From Setoptus koraiensis (lineage: Eukaryota > Arthropoda), in NCBI GenBank assembly GCA_048013815.1, contig CM106586.1:9486001-9550000 (forward strand): 64,000 nucleotides of DNA, in the 5' to 3' direction. This document shows, one piece after another, positions 36,101-46,575 of the stretch. Under the pieces are notes generated by a model. The model made no database searches and was not told where the DNA came from. It was given only the letters and a program-made list of their open reading frames with translations. Each line of letters opens with the position of its first letter. Within the stretch, counting starts at the first letter, position 1. The translations under genes and the position numbers were made by a program.

Positions 36101-39100
36101 TCGGCGCCGATAATCTCTCGCTCGACAGTTTCGCTGGCCTAGTTACGGGGGGCGACTTTGCGTCCACGGGCCAATCGCTGCGGCGCGCGATTTGTCTGTC
36201 GCGCGCCGTGCGTCGCGATTTGCGCGCCGTGGGGCCCCGCGGTCACTCGGCACACCTGATGCCGTGTGTCACCTTTGGCCACTGGTCACTCTTTGGCCGC
36301 TCTCCGTCCGGAGAGTGACCAGTAGAGAGCGGCGACCACTAGAGTGGCCAGAGAGCGTTGCAGCAGCACGCTGGCCGACATTGTCCAATAATGAATAACG
36401 GAACTTGGTCGCAACAATGCAACTAGTCAAATCGCAGCGTGTTACGTAATGTTACAACGTGATGGCGGCATTGTTGTCGGCCACACATTGGCCAGCTCAC
36501 AATAAATATAACGTGCTGTATGTGTGCGCGTGCTGGCGGCACTATTATACAGTGATGACACAACAGCTCCCGTTTCCTGTTTGTTAATTACAACCAGCCG
36601 AGACCATAACTCGACAACAACATATTTGTGCACCGCACAATGGCCCACATATGGCAATTTCCGTTTGCCCGTTTTTCCAATGGCTATCGGCCGCTCGATG
36701 GCCGCACTAGTGGCGTCCAGCTCTATTGGTACCCCAGTATTGCCGGCCTAGCATTGGTACCCTGGTATTACCGGCCTAGCAATGGTACCCCAGTACTGCC
36801 TAGCGTTGCTACCCTTGCCCGAGTATGGCCAGGCGGGTGCACGGGCGATTGGTCAGCGGCGCATAGCGACTGCTGCCATGATAGATTAGGGCCGGGCGTC
36901 GTTTTGTTTGGTTTGTATTGCGAGGTGGCGAGTGTTGGCGCACCGCGTTCGAGTTGCCGCTGCCAGCATCCTAAGCCGGCCCGGCTCTCATTAATCTAAG
37001 TCAGTTATCTGCTTTTCACTGGCTGCGAGAGCCGCACACAGGGCTCTCGCGGCGGGCCTAACAGGGAGACACACGCCGAGAAGGGAGAGAGAGGGGAGAA
37101 AGGAGCAATCAAGATAAGAAGGCCGGGCGAGGCGAGCGCGAATTTAATTTTAAAGGATCCGTTTGTTTGCCTTGGCTGTGGCGTTCTTTTTTCGTCTGGT
37201 CAGTGTGTGTCTTGGAGGCTTTTCGTCATACGCACAGTTGTCTGTGAAATTAAAACCTTCAATGGGGCCAGCCTGACGTTATCGATCATGCCATCTTGTT
37301 GGCAATCTAGATTGTCTCGGTTTGCCATATTATTATTATTATTATTATTATTTAGTCTGTTCTCTCGAGATCGCCCCGCCCGGCAGCAGCAGCAACAACA
37401 GAAACAACAACAACAACAACTGCAACAACAGCAGCAGCAACAACAGCAACCACTGCAGCAACGGCAACAACTGCGACTGAGGCAACAACTGCAACCGAGC
37501 AACTACAACAGTTGCAGCCAACGGCGGCGCAAAACAACAACAATTGATTTGGGCAGCCAGCCAGCCGAACGGCCAATGCGGGGGCCCATAAAGAGTTGAT
37601 ATGGGCACACATGTAAGTTTATCCCATTGAGTGCTCATAAATCATCATATGGCCAGTACAGCCAGCGCAGACAGTTTAGCTTTGGCGGCCGGGCTAGCCG
37701 GCCCGCTGTTAGGCAAACTAGACAAACCGACAAGGATATAAAACATAACCAGATAAATGGGCTGACGAGGACGGGCCGTTAAAGAATAGATCTAATGAGA
37801 ATTTTGCCTATTTATTGTTGGCCTCACTGGGCGCCATACGAGACGCTTATCTCTGGCCGGCAATCTCTGCTCTGCGGGCTGCGTCGCTTGTTGCCCGCTT
37901 GGGTCCGTCTCGGCTTGTCGGCCTCGCCTTGGCCTGTCGGCCTCGCGTGGCCTTGTCGATCGGGGCTCTAGATTGAGCGAAATGAATGGCGCCAAGACAA
38001 ACTAGCGCCGGGCTTGTTTGCGGTGGCCGCCGGTCACTTTCGAGCGGGCTCACTCAGACCGCTATTGGATTAGCGGCGCGCTGTTTTGCTGGCCCTGTCG
38101 CCAGTCGCCCGGAAATTCGGCTCGCCCGTAGCTCACAAGCTGCGGCGGATTCTGGCGGATTCTGGCGAGTTCTGGCGAATTCTTGTGAGTTCGGGCGAGT
38201 TCTGGCGAGTTGGCACCGCTGACGGGCGGGAACTGTGGGCGGCACGTAACCGCACGGGGCCAATATCGCACCGACCGTCGGCCAGTTTGTGTGGGCACGA
38301 CGAGCGGGCATGCAACAATGATGCAAGCAAATCATTATGTCGATTATGTCGGCCGGCCCAGAGCTGGCTTGCCGATTGTTGCCAATCGCAACGACACGAA
38401 CAAACTAAATATAATAACGGCCGGCCGGCCATTATTATATTTAGTTACATCATCATCATCATGGTTTCGTGGCGCTGGCCATGATGACCGCTGTTGCACT
38501 ATTTGTTATTACTATTTACATTTGTGCCCGTGCCGTTGAGTGGCCGGCCCGTCGGCCGGCCAGCCGGCCGCATTACACGACAATAACTGGCGACTTGTTT
38601 GCCAACACACACACACACACACAACGGGGCGACAAAATCATTAGCGGGCACCATGGGCAACGATTTGTTTATTGGCCAATTGAATCATTGATATCACAGA
38701 ATTGTTCGTTTTTTCTCTTTCTTGTGCTTCAGCCTTCTCACTATACTGCTGCACTAGCGCGCCGGACTTGGCTGGGCCTCAAGCGGCGAGAATCGGGCCC
38801 CAAGCTGCGAGAATCGGGCCCCAACGAAGCCATCCATTCCAGAGGCATTCTAGGGGGAGAGAGACGCTGATGATACATAGCGGCGGCAGATCTAATCAAT
38901 GAAATGACTGCGGACCCGCGATACCAAAGCGGCTAATCGTCGTCCATTAGATCGAGCTTGTATTTATTTGTCTGAGCATGTTTATGTCCGCCAATTGTCA
39001 TAGGTCATGGTGGTCAGCGGTGGCTTTGCGCGGCCAAACTAACTGGCCGATCGCTAGATCAGTGACGGCGCTGGGCGCCAGGCTAAAGTGACGGGCCGGA

Positions 39101-42100
39101 CTAGAGTAACGGGCCAGCGGCAAATGGCTCCCTCTTTTCTTTGTTGGCAGCAACAAAGAAATAATGGCGCGCTCATTTATTTGCAACTCTAAGCGATACT
39201 GTCCGCCAATGTCCGCCATCGGCCGCCACTGATAGTTACATGTATGTAACTATATATATATAACTGTAGTTATATAATGCTCACCTGATTAGCTGACCAT
39301 TAATCAAATGAATAACTCGACTGCTAACTGCGAGTTGCCTCATGCCGCTGCTCGCGACACATCTATTTACGTACTCTTTGTACGGATATCCACTCCCAAA
39401 CCGTGGATATCCGCCACGCACACAGCATAGATATCCATGCATGAATCGCTCCCGAACGCTGCAGTTGGGGCTCGTTGGGGCCCCGACGAGCTCGTTGTTT
39501 CCAGCTGATGAGCTCGTTGTTTTTGGCTGATGAGCTTGCTGTTTCCAGCTGATGAGCTCGTTGCTTTCGACCGACGATTTAGCTAGCGGTTTGCGCTCTG
39601 GCAGTTGGCTCTCTCGCCAATTGCTTGTCGCAACACGCAATTGGCGAGTAATTAGCTAGTGTTGTGCCAGAATACCTGTTAAAATTTGCTTTGTTGCTGT
39701 TAATTATAGCGGCCATTTAGAAATGTCCCACTAACCTGAGTCTGTCCATTTTTGCATCGTTTTGCAGGGCCAGATCATGTGCCAATTGAACACAAATCCG
39801 ATGAGGTCGCAAATCCACACACTGGACATCGTAGGTAAGTATCGACGCAACTCGCGCCTATCTCTCTGGCCCAATCAGCCAGTGCGTGTGCCATATGCCG
39901 TATGCAAATGGGCGCCGATGGTACGTGCCCCTGGCGCTCGCGTCCACGGGGCCCCACACCCTTAATGTCGCCCGTAACTGGCATATAAGCATATATAAGC
40001 CTATGTAACTTGATGGCCATTGTGAGCCAGCGCCCGTTAAGCCGGGCCGGCCATCAAGTGTGTGCGTTGTTCATTTGTATCACGGCGCCCCCGCTATTTC
40101 CGTTTTGCACGGCCATATGTGGCCGCCTTCAGATGGTTACGTTGATTATTGATGGCACGTCTCGGCAAGCCCCAGATCGACTGCTGGCCAGTCAATAGCG
40201 GGGCCCAGAAGTCAATGGCGACGCCGGCTGAAAGCAACGCGCCGGCGGAAAACAACGTGCGCCGGCGAGGTGAGCACGTTAACACGTGCAAGTGACAACG
40301 GGTCCAGTGTTTGTGTTGTGAGCATTGGACAGTTGCCGACAAAACTGGGCGCCAAAACCATCTGCATTGATATGGCCAAACGGCCACAACAATGCAGTCT
40401 CGTCGCGCTGATATATGAGAGGGGATGCGGGCCCCCGCAAAACGAGCCATATAATCGGTATATGATGCAGATGAGGGGCCCATTGGATGAAATGAAACTT
40501 AATGATGGTCCGCTCGTGATTGCGCTCTCACGTGCATCATCGGCACTGACAATGGGCCCAGATTAGCATCTTGTTAGCCCCGTGATCTATGGCTCCACTG
40601 TGTGGCATTTACAATGGCATTGCGAACAGTCAATCCGCGGCACGGGGCCACTTGCACTCTGCAAGTGGCCCCATGCTGCAACAATCCGGCCGGCATTCAA
40701 TCAGCGCACTTGAGCCTCACTGGGCCCGTGCCTGGGCCATTAAAAGGGGCCCATTGTTCTAATTGTGTGTCGCCTTAATCTCTCCCTGTCCCGTTCCCAT
40801 TGTGCCGTTGCATTGTTTGTTGTGCATACGTGCATACGTTCGCCGGATCAAATCAAAATGGAAACGAATCAAAGAATCGCCACGAATAATCGATCACTTG
40901 ACCAGCTCCAATTTAGAGCCAATTAAAGAGGGCTCAAATGTGTCGCTGAGATGCGGCGCCACCGGCCTGCCCACGCCCGACATCAGCTGGCGGCGCGAAA
41001 CCGATCGCACCAGACTGGTCCATTTGTCCAGCAACAGCAACGCCACCGACGGCCTCACAGGGTCCTCTTATCTAGCCAATTCGTCCCATTCGTCGCTTGG
41101 TTACGACAGCCAGGCACCGGAAACAGGCACGAGAATTCACTCGGATATTCACTCGTCGGAGATGCACGTTGTTAAAAGCGGCACTGACAATGCTGCTGCT
41201 GCTGCAATTGACACTAATAATAGCGACAATTACCGAAGCAGCAATCACGACAACAAGACCATAACGGTGCAAGGACAGTATTTAAACATAACCAGAGTGG
41301 ACAGACGCGACATGGGCTTCTACGTGTGCATTGCCTCGAACGGGGTGCCCACGAGTGTGTCGCGACGCATCTTTCTGCCCGTATCATGTAAGTATTATTA
41401 TGAGTGGGCCAATATCCACGCGTGAATATCGCCCGAATCCGGCTAAAAAGATAAATTCGGTTAAAATTCGAGGTAAAGTTGAGTTGAGATAAAGTTGAGG
41501 GCTGAAATTAACCTCTAAATCCTGTTCGCCCACAATGACTGCGTCGCATCAGTTGGGCCCATGCTGACGCCCAGCAAACACCAGAGAGTGAGGCCGAGCG
41601 GACGCGACATTGTGCTCTACTGTGATCTAGAATCTTACCCCAAATCAACCGCACATTGGACATTCAATGGGAGGGCCCTGTTTGAGCCGCAATTGTTGTC
41701 GCAATCGAGCAAAAATCTAAAAAGCTCAAGCAGACGCAGCAATTATGAGCTGAAATATCTGGCCCGAAGTGACAGCAACACAGTCAAAGTGGCCAGATCG
41801 GCGTCACTGGCCACTGGTTTGCAACTGGAGCTGGCCAATGCCGAGCGACTGGCTGACAGCGACGACAGTGATGCGGACGACAAGTACGAGATGTCCATAA
41901 TAGACGATGTCGACAATTACAATTACAAATCTATTCTCATGCTCAAAATAAAGGACTTTCAACAAACCGACTACGGAGTGTATATATGCGTGAGTATCAC
42001 ACACAATACTATGATTTAAGTCTCTGTATAGAGTCGTATCTCTCGACACATCTCATACAAAAATCTATCGTTTGTCACGTTGACACGTTTCATCTAACAT

Positions 42101-43074
42101 GTTGTGCAATGCCGTGCGCATAATGTCATCATGATGCTGCCAAACAGGCGGCCAAAAACAATTTTGGCGAGGCCCAAGCCAAGATAAACGTCTTGCCAAA
42201 AGATTATACGCGCTTGGTGCCAATTGTGACGGCTGCAGCATCGGTGCCACAAAACATGATACTCAGCCAGCATCGGCTACACCATCAACAGCAACAAAAT
42301 AACCACAACAATGGCTCGGCTAATGGCAAAGCGACAAACATTTTCACCGTTAATGGTGTCAAATACATACAAATTGGCGCAGCGTCCAGCGTATCGCTGG
42401 CACCATCGCCAAACAGCAACATCAACAACAACAACAACAACAGAATCGACGACAGCAGCGCCGGTCATGATCTCAAATCAGACATCAATAGCAATGGTAA
42501 ATTTAATCCGTCGGCCATGGACAGAAACAGGCAACGAGAGGCGACCAGCAACAACAGAATGGTCGCCAAGCCTCCCATGAATGGTGAGTGTCGCGAAGAT
42601 GAGATCGCGAAAAGCCGCAAACAATTTCAAACAATCATCAGATTAGTTATTTAGTTATTAGTTATTTGCAGCCACTAATAACCACTAATACAAATTTTAT
42701 TTTATTTTATATTATATTTTATATCTATCCTCTCGTCCGTGTGTCCGTGTGTCTCCGAAACAAACAACGCAGACAATCACTATAATCATTCGAACAACAT
42801 TGATAGCGGCAACGATAAACTAGATGCATCATATAATGCAGCTGATAACGATGATAATCATCTTGATTTAAGGCTAGATCTGAACGATAACAACAATAGC
42901 CTAGACCTACAATTGCTGCACCAGAGCAGCAGTAGCTCGTCGAGCAGCTCACTTAGGCCGCCACTTATCTTGCTCAGGTCGCTATGGCCGGCGTATGTGT
43001 ATTATTTCGTCAAGCTGCAACAACACAATTGGTGGCCGTGCACTTTGCACTATAACTATTTGCGCCCTCGTTAA
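30135..43074 (+). CDS. DIP/IgLON-like three-immunoglobulin cell adhesion protein
   Basis: A cell-surface Ig-superfamily protein, most like the DIPs that bind Dpr partners during neuronal wiring. I join eight exons: 30135-30403, 30526-30630, 30834-30897, 39768-39834, 40875-41387, 41553-41989, 42148-42583, 42773-43074 (730 residues). All introns are GT-AG and all joins keep phase. A signal peptide (MILVAIITLQVAQA) opens exon 1. Ig1 has Cys90, Trp102 and Cys151, the last in MCQLNTNPM, the DIP hallmark. Ig2 has Cys195, Trp207 and Cys320; Ig3 has Cys363, Trp375 and Cys485. Ig2 and Ig3 contain insertions of about 70 residues rich in Ser/Asn/Asp. A low-complexity stalk follows, then a hydrophobic stretch (PPLILLRSLWPAYVYYF) that may anchor the protein. 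In-frame ATGs at 29976 and 29994 are alternative starts. The last exon is the least certain part. Confidence 0.87.
30944..30992. repeat. 10-bp array GTCCAGTTTT
   Basis: About five near-perfect decamers just inside DIP intron 3. Confidence 0.85.
34389..34438. repeat. 16-bp array AAGTCGCCAGTTATGT
   Basis: Three copies; the third has AGATATGT. Confidence 0.9.
35071..35105. repeat. Palindrome cluster with TTACATAA and TTACGTAA
   Basis: An 8-bp stem (35071-35078 with 35081-35088) flanks a CA loop and is followed by the perfect 14-bp palindrome ACGTTACGTAACGT at 35092-35105. TTACGTAA is a classic PAR-bZIP site, so this could be a bZIP-binding cluster. Confidence 0.7.
36725..36804. repeat. 28-bp array, three copies
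   Basis: Two full units (36725-36752, 36753-36780) and a third with a 4-bp deletion. Each begins ATTGGTACCC or AATGGTACCC and ends CCTAGC. Confidence 0.9.
37384..37515. repeat. CAG/CAA tract
   Basis: About 130 bp of CAG, CAA and CTG triplets. It reads as poly-Gln on the plus strand but lacks domains and splice context, and lies inside DIP intron 3. Confidence 0.85.
38150..38209. repeat. 10-bp array TTCTGGCGAG
   Basis: Six consecutive decamers with one or two changes each. Confidence 0.9.
39233..39276. repeat. Two tandem perfect 9-bp hairpins
   Basis: TAGTTACAT/ATGTAACTA (39233-39241, 39244-39252) and TATATAACT/AGTTATATA (39257-39265, 39268-39276). Each is separated by a GT dinucleotide. 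Confidence 0.85.
39488..39565. repeat. 22-bp array, three and a half copies
   Basis: Units start GAGCTCGTTGTTT and end AGCTGAT or GGCTGAT, with few differences. Confidence 0.9.
39835..40874 (+). other. 1.04-kb intron 4 of the DIP-like gene
   Basis: It runs from ATCGTAG/GTAAGT to AATCAAAG/AATCG. The acceptor has a purine-rich last 30 bases. However, a strong pyrimidine tract lies at about 40772-40820, and the chosen AG is the first AG after it. Confidence 0.8.
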
Positions 43075-45370
43075 TTAGCATACTTATCTATTGTTCAATC
43101 TATGCTGGACACATCCTATCGTGTTTACGTTCTCTACCATCATCAATTTGGTGTTGGAGGCACGAAACCAAGAGTGGTCTCTCACACACCAATTTCCAGC
43201 ACCAAGCCGTTGTCTAATTATGCAATAATAGCACCATAACAATGTAATGTAATGTTCCTAAACAAAATCGTTTTGTATATAGTCGAATGTATTTAGAGAG
43301 AAAGAGAGCATAAAACTGTATATAAAGAGCATTTTAGAGATCTCATTAGTTGATGAGTGGCTCTAGCGATGATTGATCAGCAACAATCATTTGCATAGTT
43401 GACGTTTATTGTTACGCAATGGTAACTCAATATCGCCAACTAACATCAATTGTAATTCTTGAAACGTTGGCAAACGTTTAAATTGTTTAACATCCATTGC
43501 GCCAACATTTGCATGGCATACAATGGACGATTCAGTGGAATATTTTTACGCGACATTCGTTGGCGACATTTGGAATTCTTGTTTCAGCGTAGACACAGTT
43601 AGATATAGAATTGGCATTAGAGGTTTGAAAAATAATCTGCAGCTCAGTTCACGATCGTCATAATCACCATGGTAGATGCTGTAGGTTTGGCGACTATTCT
43701 GTTGGTGCTCAGCGCCTCTTTTTGCCAGCTTGTATCTAGGGTCGATGGATTGAATTCATTAGTAATTTTGATATTTGTTTTAGGATCATGACCGCTGTGG
43801 TCTCAGTTGGTAACTTTGTTATTGCCGTCTGGCCTTGCTGCCAGTGATCCCGGGATTTAAAACACCTAGGCTACCTTGTTGTTGTGAATGTTATTGTGAA
43901 TGTACCATAATTTATTTTTCCTGACTCACTCTCGGTAAGGGCACAGTATTACCGAAATAGAATCTCGATTCAAGTAGGTCGCCAACAAGCAGACACACGG
44001 TAGTTTGCAACGACACAAGAAATTTATCAATGGATACAAGACTCACATTTGCCACTCTCAGACTGTCAAAATCCCTCTGATTGGGCACCTTTGTGTATGG
44101 CCAGTCTGTCTACCCTAAAAAACGACATCATGCCGAAATCAACATGTGTTTTTATCAATGATAGCGAAATGAATGAGGAACCAACCGGATGAACCGGATT
44201 CTTTTAGATCCTGCAGTGGAGCTGCAGACGACTCTAAGGACGATGATGCGGTGGTGATGCGGTGGTGACGGATACAGTGTGAATTGCGCTATCAACACCC
44301 ACTTCGACCCAAATCTCAGATATATAAACGAAGATGCAGGCAATGAGAGAAGCAGATTCTTGTTTCGGGCGGAAGTTCCTATCAGTATTAGAGCAAGTAA
44401 AAGATTATTGAAGAGATTATGCTAGACGATAAGTTATTCGCTTGAGCGTGTGAAAGAAATAGGTCCCTGAAGGCTATAGTCTGTATAGGCGACTTGCTGG
44501 ACCCATGTTGAACAAAAATCAGTCCACTGATTAGTGGCATCTTTATGATGTATCGTCTTTGGGTAATGGTTGCGGCTACAAGTATGGTGTTTATATTAAA
44601 GTTACTCGCTTCATCAACTGGATAAATTATAATCTAAAATGTCAAGATGGCGCAATGTAATAGTTATGGCAATCGTTATTCAGACAGTGACAGCAGTTTC
44701 CTCTACATACATTACACGCTTTTCCACATCTACCCTTCTTTTGGCCATGAACTCATATTTTAGCTGGCATTAAGATTCGTACCTGTACAGTTTTCTTCTA
44801 GAATTTCCATGATTAGGCACATCTTTACTAATTGAACGATGCTGACAGTGTCAGCATAGAAAGCAGCATGTGGTCTTGTTGACCAGTGCCAAGAGTTGAC
44901 GTATTTGATAGGTTGCCCAATAATAACAATTTTTGCGACGAGTCACCTGGGCAGCGCTGATAAAGGTACTGTATTTGCGTAGGTGTGACGCTTCACAATT
45001 GTCAGTCAGAGAAAAAAACTCTCCCAGATTGATTTGACTTTTTGTCGGGCGCCTCCGCGCGTGAATCGTGCGACGCGTGGATATCATCTGAGATATTCAT
45101 GAATTTGACATTTGAATTTGGCGCACAAAATCTGTTGTTCTTGAATGATACTTTTCAATCCTCACAAGCGCTTCTTGACAATGATGATCACGCGTTTAAT
45201 TTTTTGCAAACGGCCACTTGGATATTTAAAGTGTCATGATTGTATTGATTACACATTAATTATATCATCATTAATATTAATGCAGTTTCTCATCAGTATT
45301 ATTACAACTGTCCTTGGTTTCATTACAACGTAAGGCTCTGCCTTTCTTCGCCTGACAACCAGAAGTATAC
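43075..45370. other. Intergenic region DIP-like / U2AF1
   Basis: About 2.3 kb with no supported gene and, unusually here, almost no triplet tracts or tandem arrays. Its local composition resembles old coding sequence riddled with stops, for example on the minus strand near 44850-45090 and 43900-44350. I could not match it to a family. It may be a decayed gene or mobile element, or simply ordinary unique sequence. Confidence 0.4.
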
Positions 45371-46526
45371 ATGGCAGATTATTTGGCCTCGATCTTTGGA
45401 ACGGAAAAAGACAAGTAAGTGACAATTGCCAGCCCACTGTGTTCGGCCCCTGTCATCACACAATCATCACTCATCAATATAATCGTCCACTGTTTTCTTT
45501 CACTTTCATTATCCATCCAGGGTCAACTGTTCGTTTTACTTTAAAATTGGAGCATGCAGACACGGCGATAGATGTAGCAGAATTCACAATAAGCCCACAT
45601 TTAGTCAGACCATTTTGTTACAAAATCTCTATGTAAATATACAAAATGCCGCTCAAGCTAAAGGAGAGCGTGTATCAGATGAGGAGGATCAGCGCCATTT
45701 CGATCAATTCTTCGAAGACATTTACGTGGAATTGTCAGAGAAATATGGCGAGATTGAAGAGATGAATGTTTGCGACAATTTAGGCGATCATTTGATTGGT
45801 AACGTTTATGTTAGATTCAAAAGTGAAGATGATGCCAAAAAAGCAGTGGACGACCTTAACGACAGATTTTTCGCTGGCAAACCCATCTATGCCGAATTGT
45901 CTACGGTAACAGACTTTAGAGAAGCAGGATGCCGACAATATGAAATGGGCGAATGTACACGCGGTGGATTTTGTAATTTTATGCATCTCAAACAAATATC
46001 ACACAGTCTAAGAAGAGAACTATTTGGAAGCTCACGCAGATCTCACAGGCGATCCAGATCCCGAAGTAGCCACTGTAGACATAGAGACGACCGAGATAGA
46101 CATAGGGATGACCGAGACAGACATCGCGACAGGCATAGAGATAGGGATAGAGATCGTGATAGAGACAGGGATCGAGACAGAATTAGGGACCGCAGCGGCA
46201 GGGGCAGAGATAGAGACAGGGACAGGGATAGAAACAGAGACCGCGACTGGGATAGAGACCGGGATAGAGAGCGAGACAGAGGTAGAGATAGGGATAGAGA
46301 TAGAGGCAGGGACAAAGATAGAGAACGAGACAAAGATCGAGGTAGAGATAAAGATAGAGACAAACGCAGAGATCGAGACAAGGAAAAAGAGAGGGAAGAT
46401 GAAGAAGGCGAAGGTAACGCAGAGGTTGCTGTTGTGGCTGAAGAAGAAGAGGTACCTCCCAATGAAGAATGTGTAGAAATGAATGAAGAGCAGCCCCCAG
46501 TGGGTGAGGATGAATTATTACAATAA
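45371..46526 (+). CDS. U2AF1: U2 snRNP auxiliary factor small subunit (U2AF35/U2AF38)
   Basis: Recognises the AG at 3' splice sites and, with U2AF2, recruits U2 snRNP. Two exons, 45371-45414 and 45521-46526, flank a 106-bp intron (CAA/GTAAGT...CATCCAG), giving 349 residues against 240 in human. The start [15 protein letters not shown] is nearly identical to human. Zinc finger 1 has Cys18, Cys27, Cys33 and His37, with RNA-contacting Ser34 conserved. The U2AF-homology RRM spans about 65-147 and includes [13 protein letters not shown]. Zinc finger 2 has Cys152, Cys160, Cys166 and His170. The usual partner-binding Trp in RWF is Phe (R130-F131-F132). After a short RS stub (187-198) comes a run of about 108 Arg-Asp/Arg-His/Lys-Asp dipeptides (199-306), then an acidic tail (307-349). 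Orthology is certain; the tail is unusual. Confidence 0.97.
46071..46394 (+). repeat. GAYAGR hexamer array coding Arg-Asp repeats in U2AF1
   Basis: Degenerate GACAGA/GATAGG/GACCGG-type hexamers run for about 320 bp in frame. They encode alternating basic and acidic residues (RDRDRD, DKDRE). Codons vary (GAC/GAT, AGA/AGG/CGC/CGA), so the dipeptide pattern looks kept by selection rather than only by recent slippage. Confidence 0.85.
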
Positions 46527-46575
46527 TAATCTCACTGATCAACTAATACATTGATTATGTAAAATTCCATTCAAT

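Larger units (their letters stand above)
30898..39767 (+). other. 8.9-kb intron 3 of the DIP-like gene
   Basis: It lies between GACAAG/GTGAGT and TTTTGCAG/GGC and splits Ig1 just before the second cysteine. It is GC-rich, with many GGGCCC palindromes and short arrays. Minus-strand frames of 209 codons (31199-31828) and 277 codons (31840-32673) have no recognisable domain and mirror plus-strand frames, so I do not call them genes. I see no nested gene. Confidence 0.75.

Noticed and set aside
37207-37599. Poly-Gln protein exon candidate
   Set aside because: It is a CAG/CAA tract inside DIP intron 3 with no flanking domain. The neighbouring DIP exons join in frame without it.
41561-42019. Stand-alone gene starting at the ATG in 41561
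   Set aside because: This is internal to exon 6 of the DIP-like gene, encoding Ig3 from just after its first residues; the acceptor at 41551-41552 joins it to exon 5 in frame.
46024-46542. Alternative plus-strand and minus-strand frames across the U2AF1 tail (Ile/Glu/Thr or Ser/Leu/Arg repeats)
   Set aside because: They are frame-shifted readings of the hexamer array; the U2AF1 frame continues a conserved protein.
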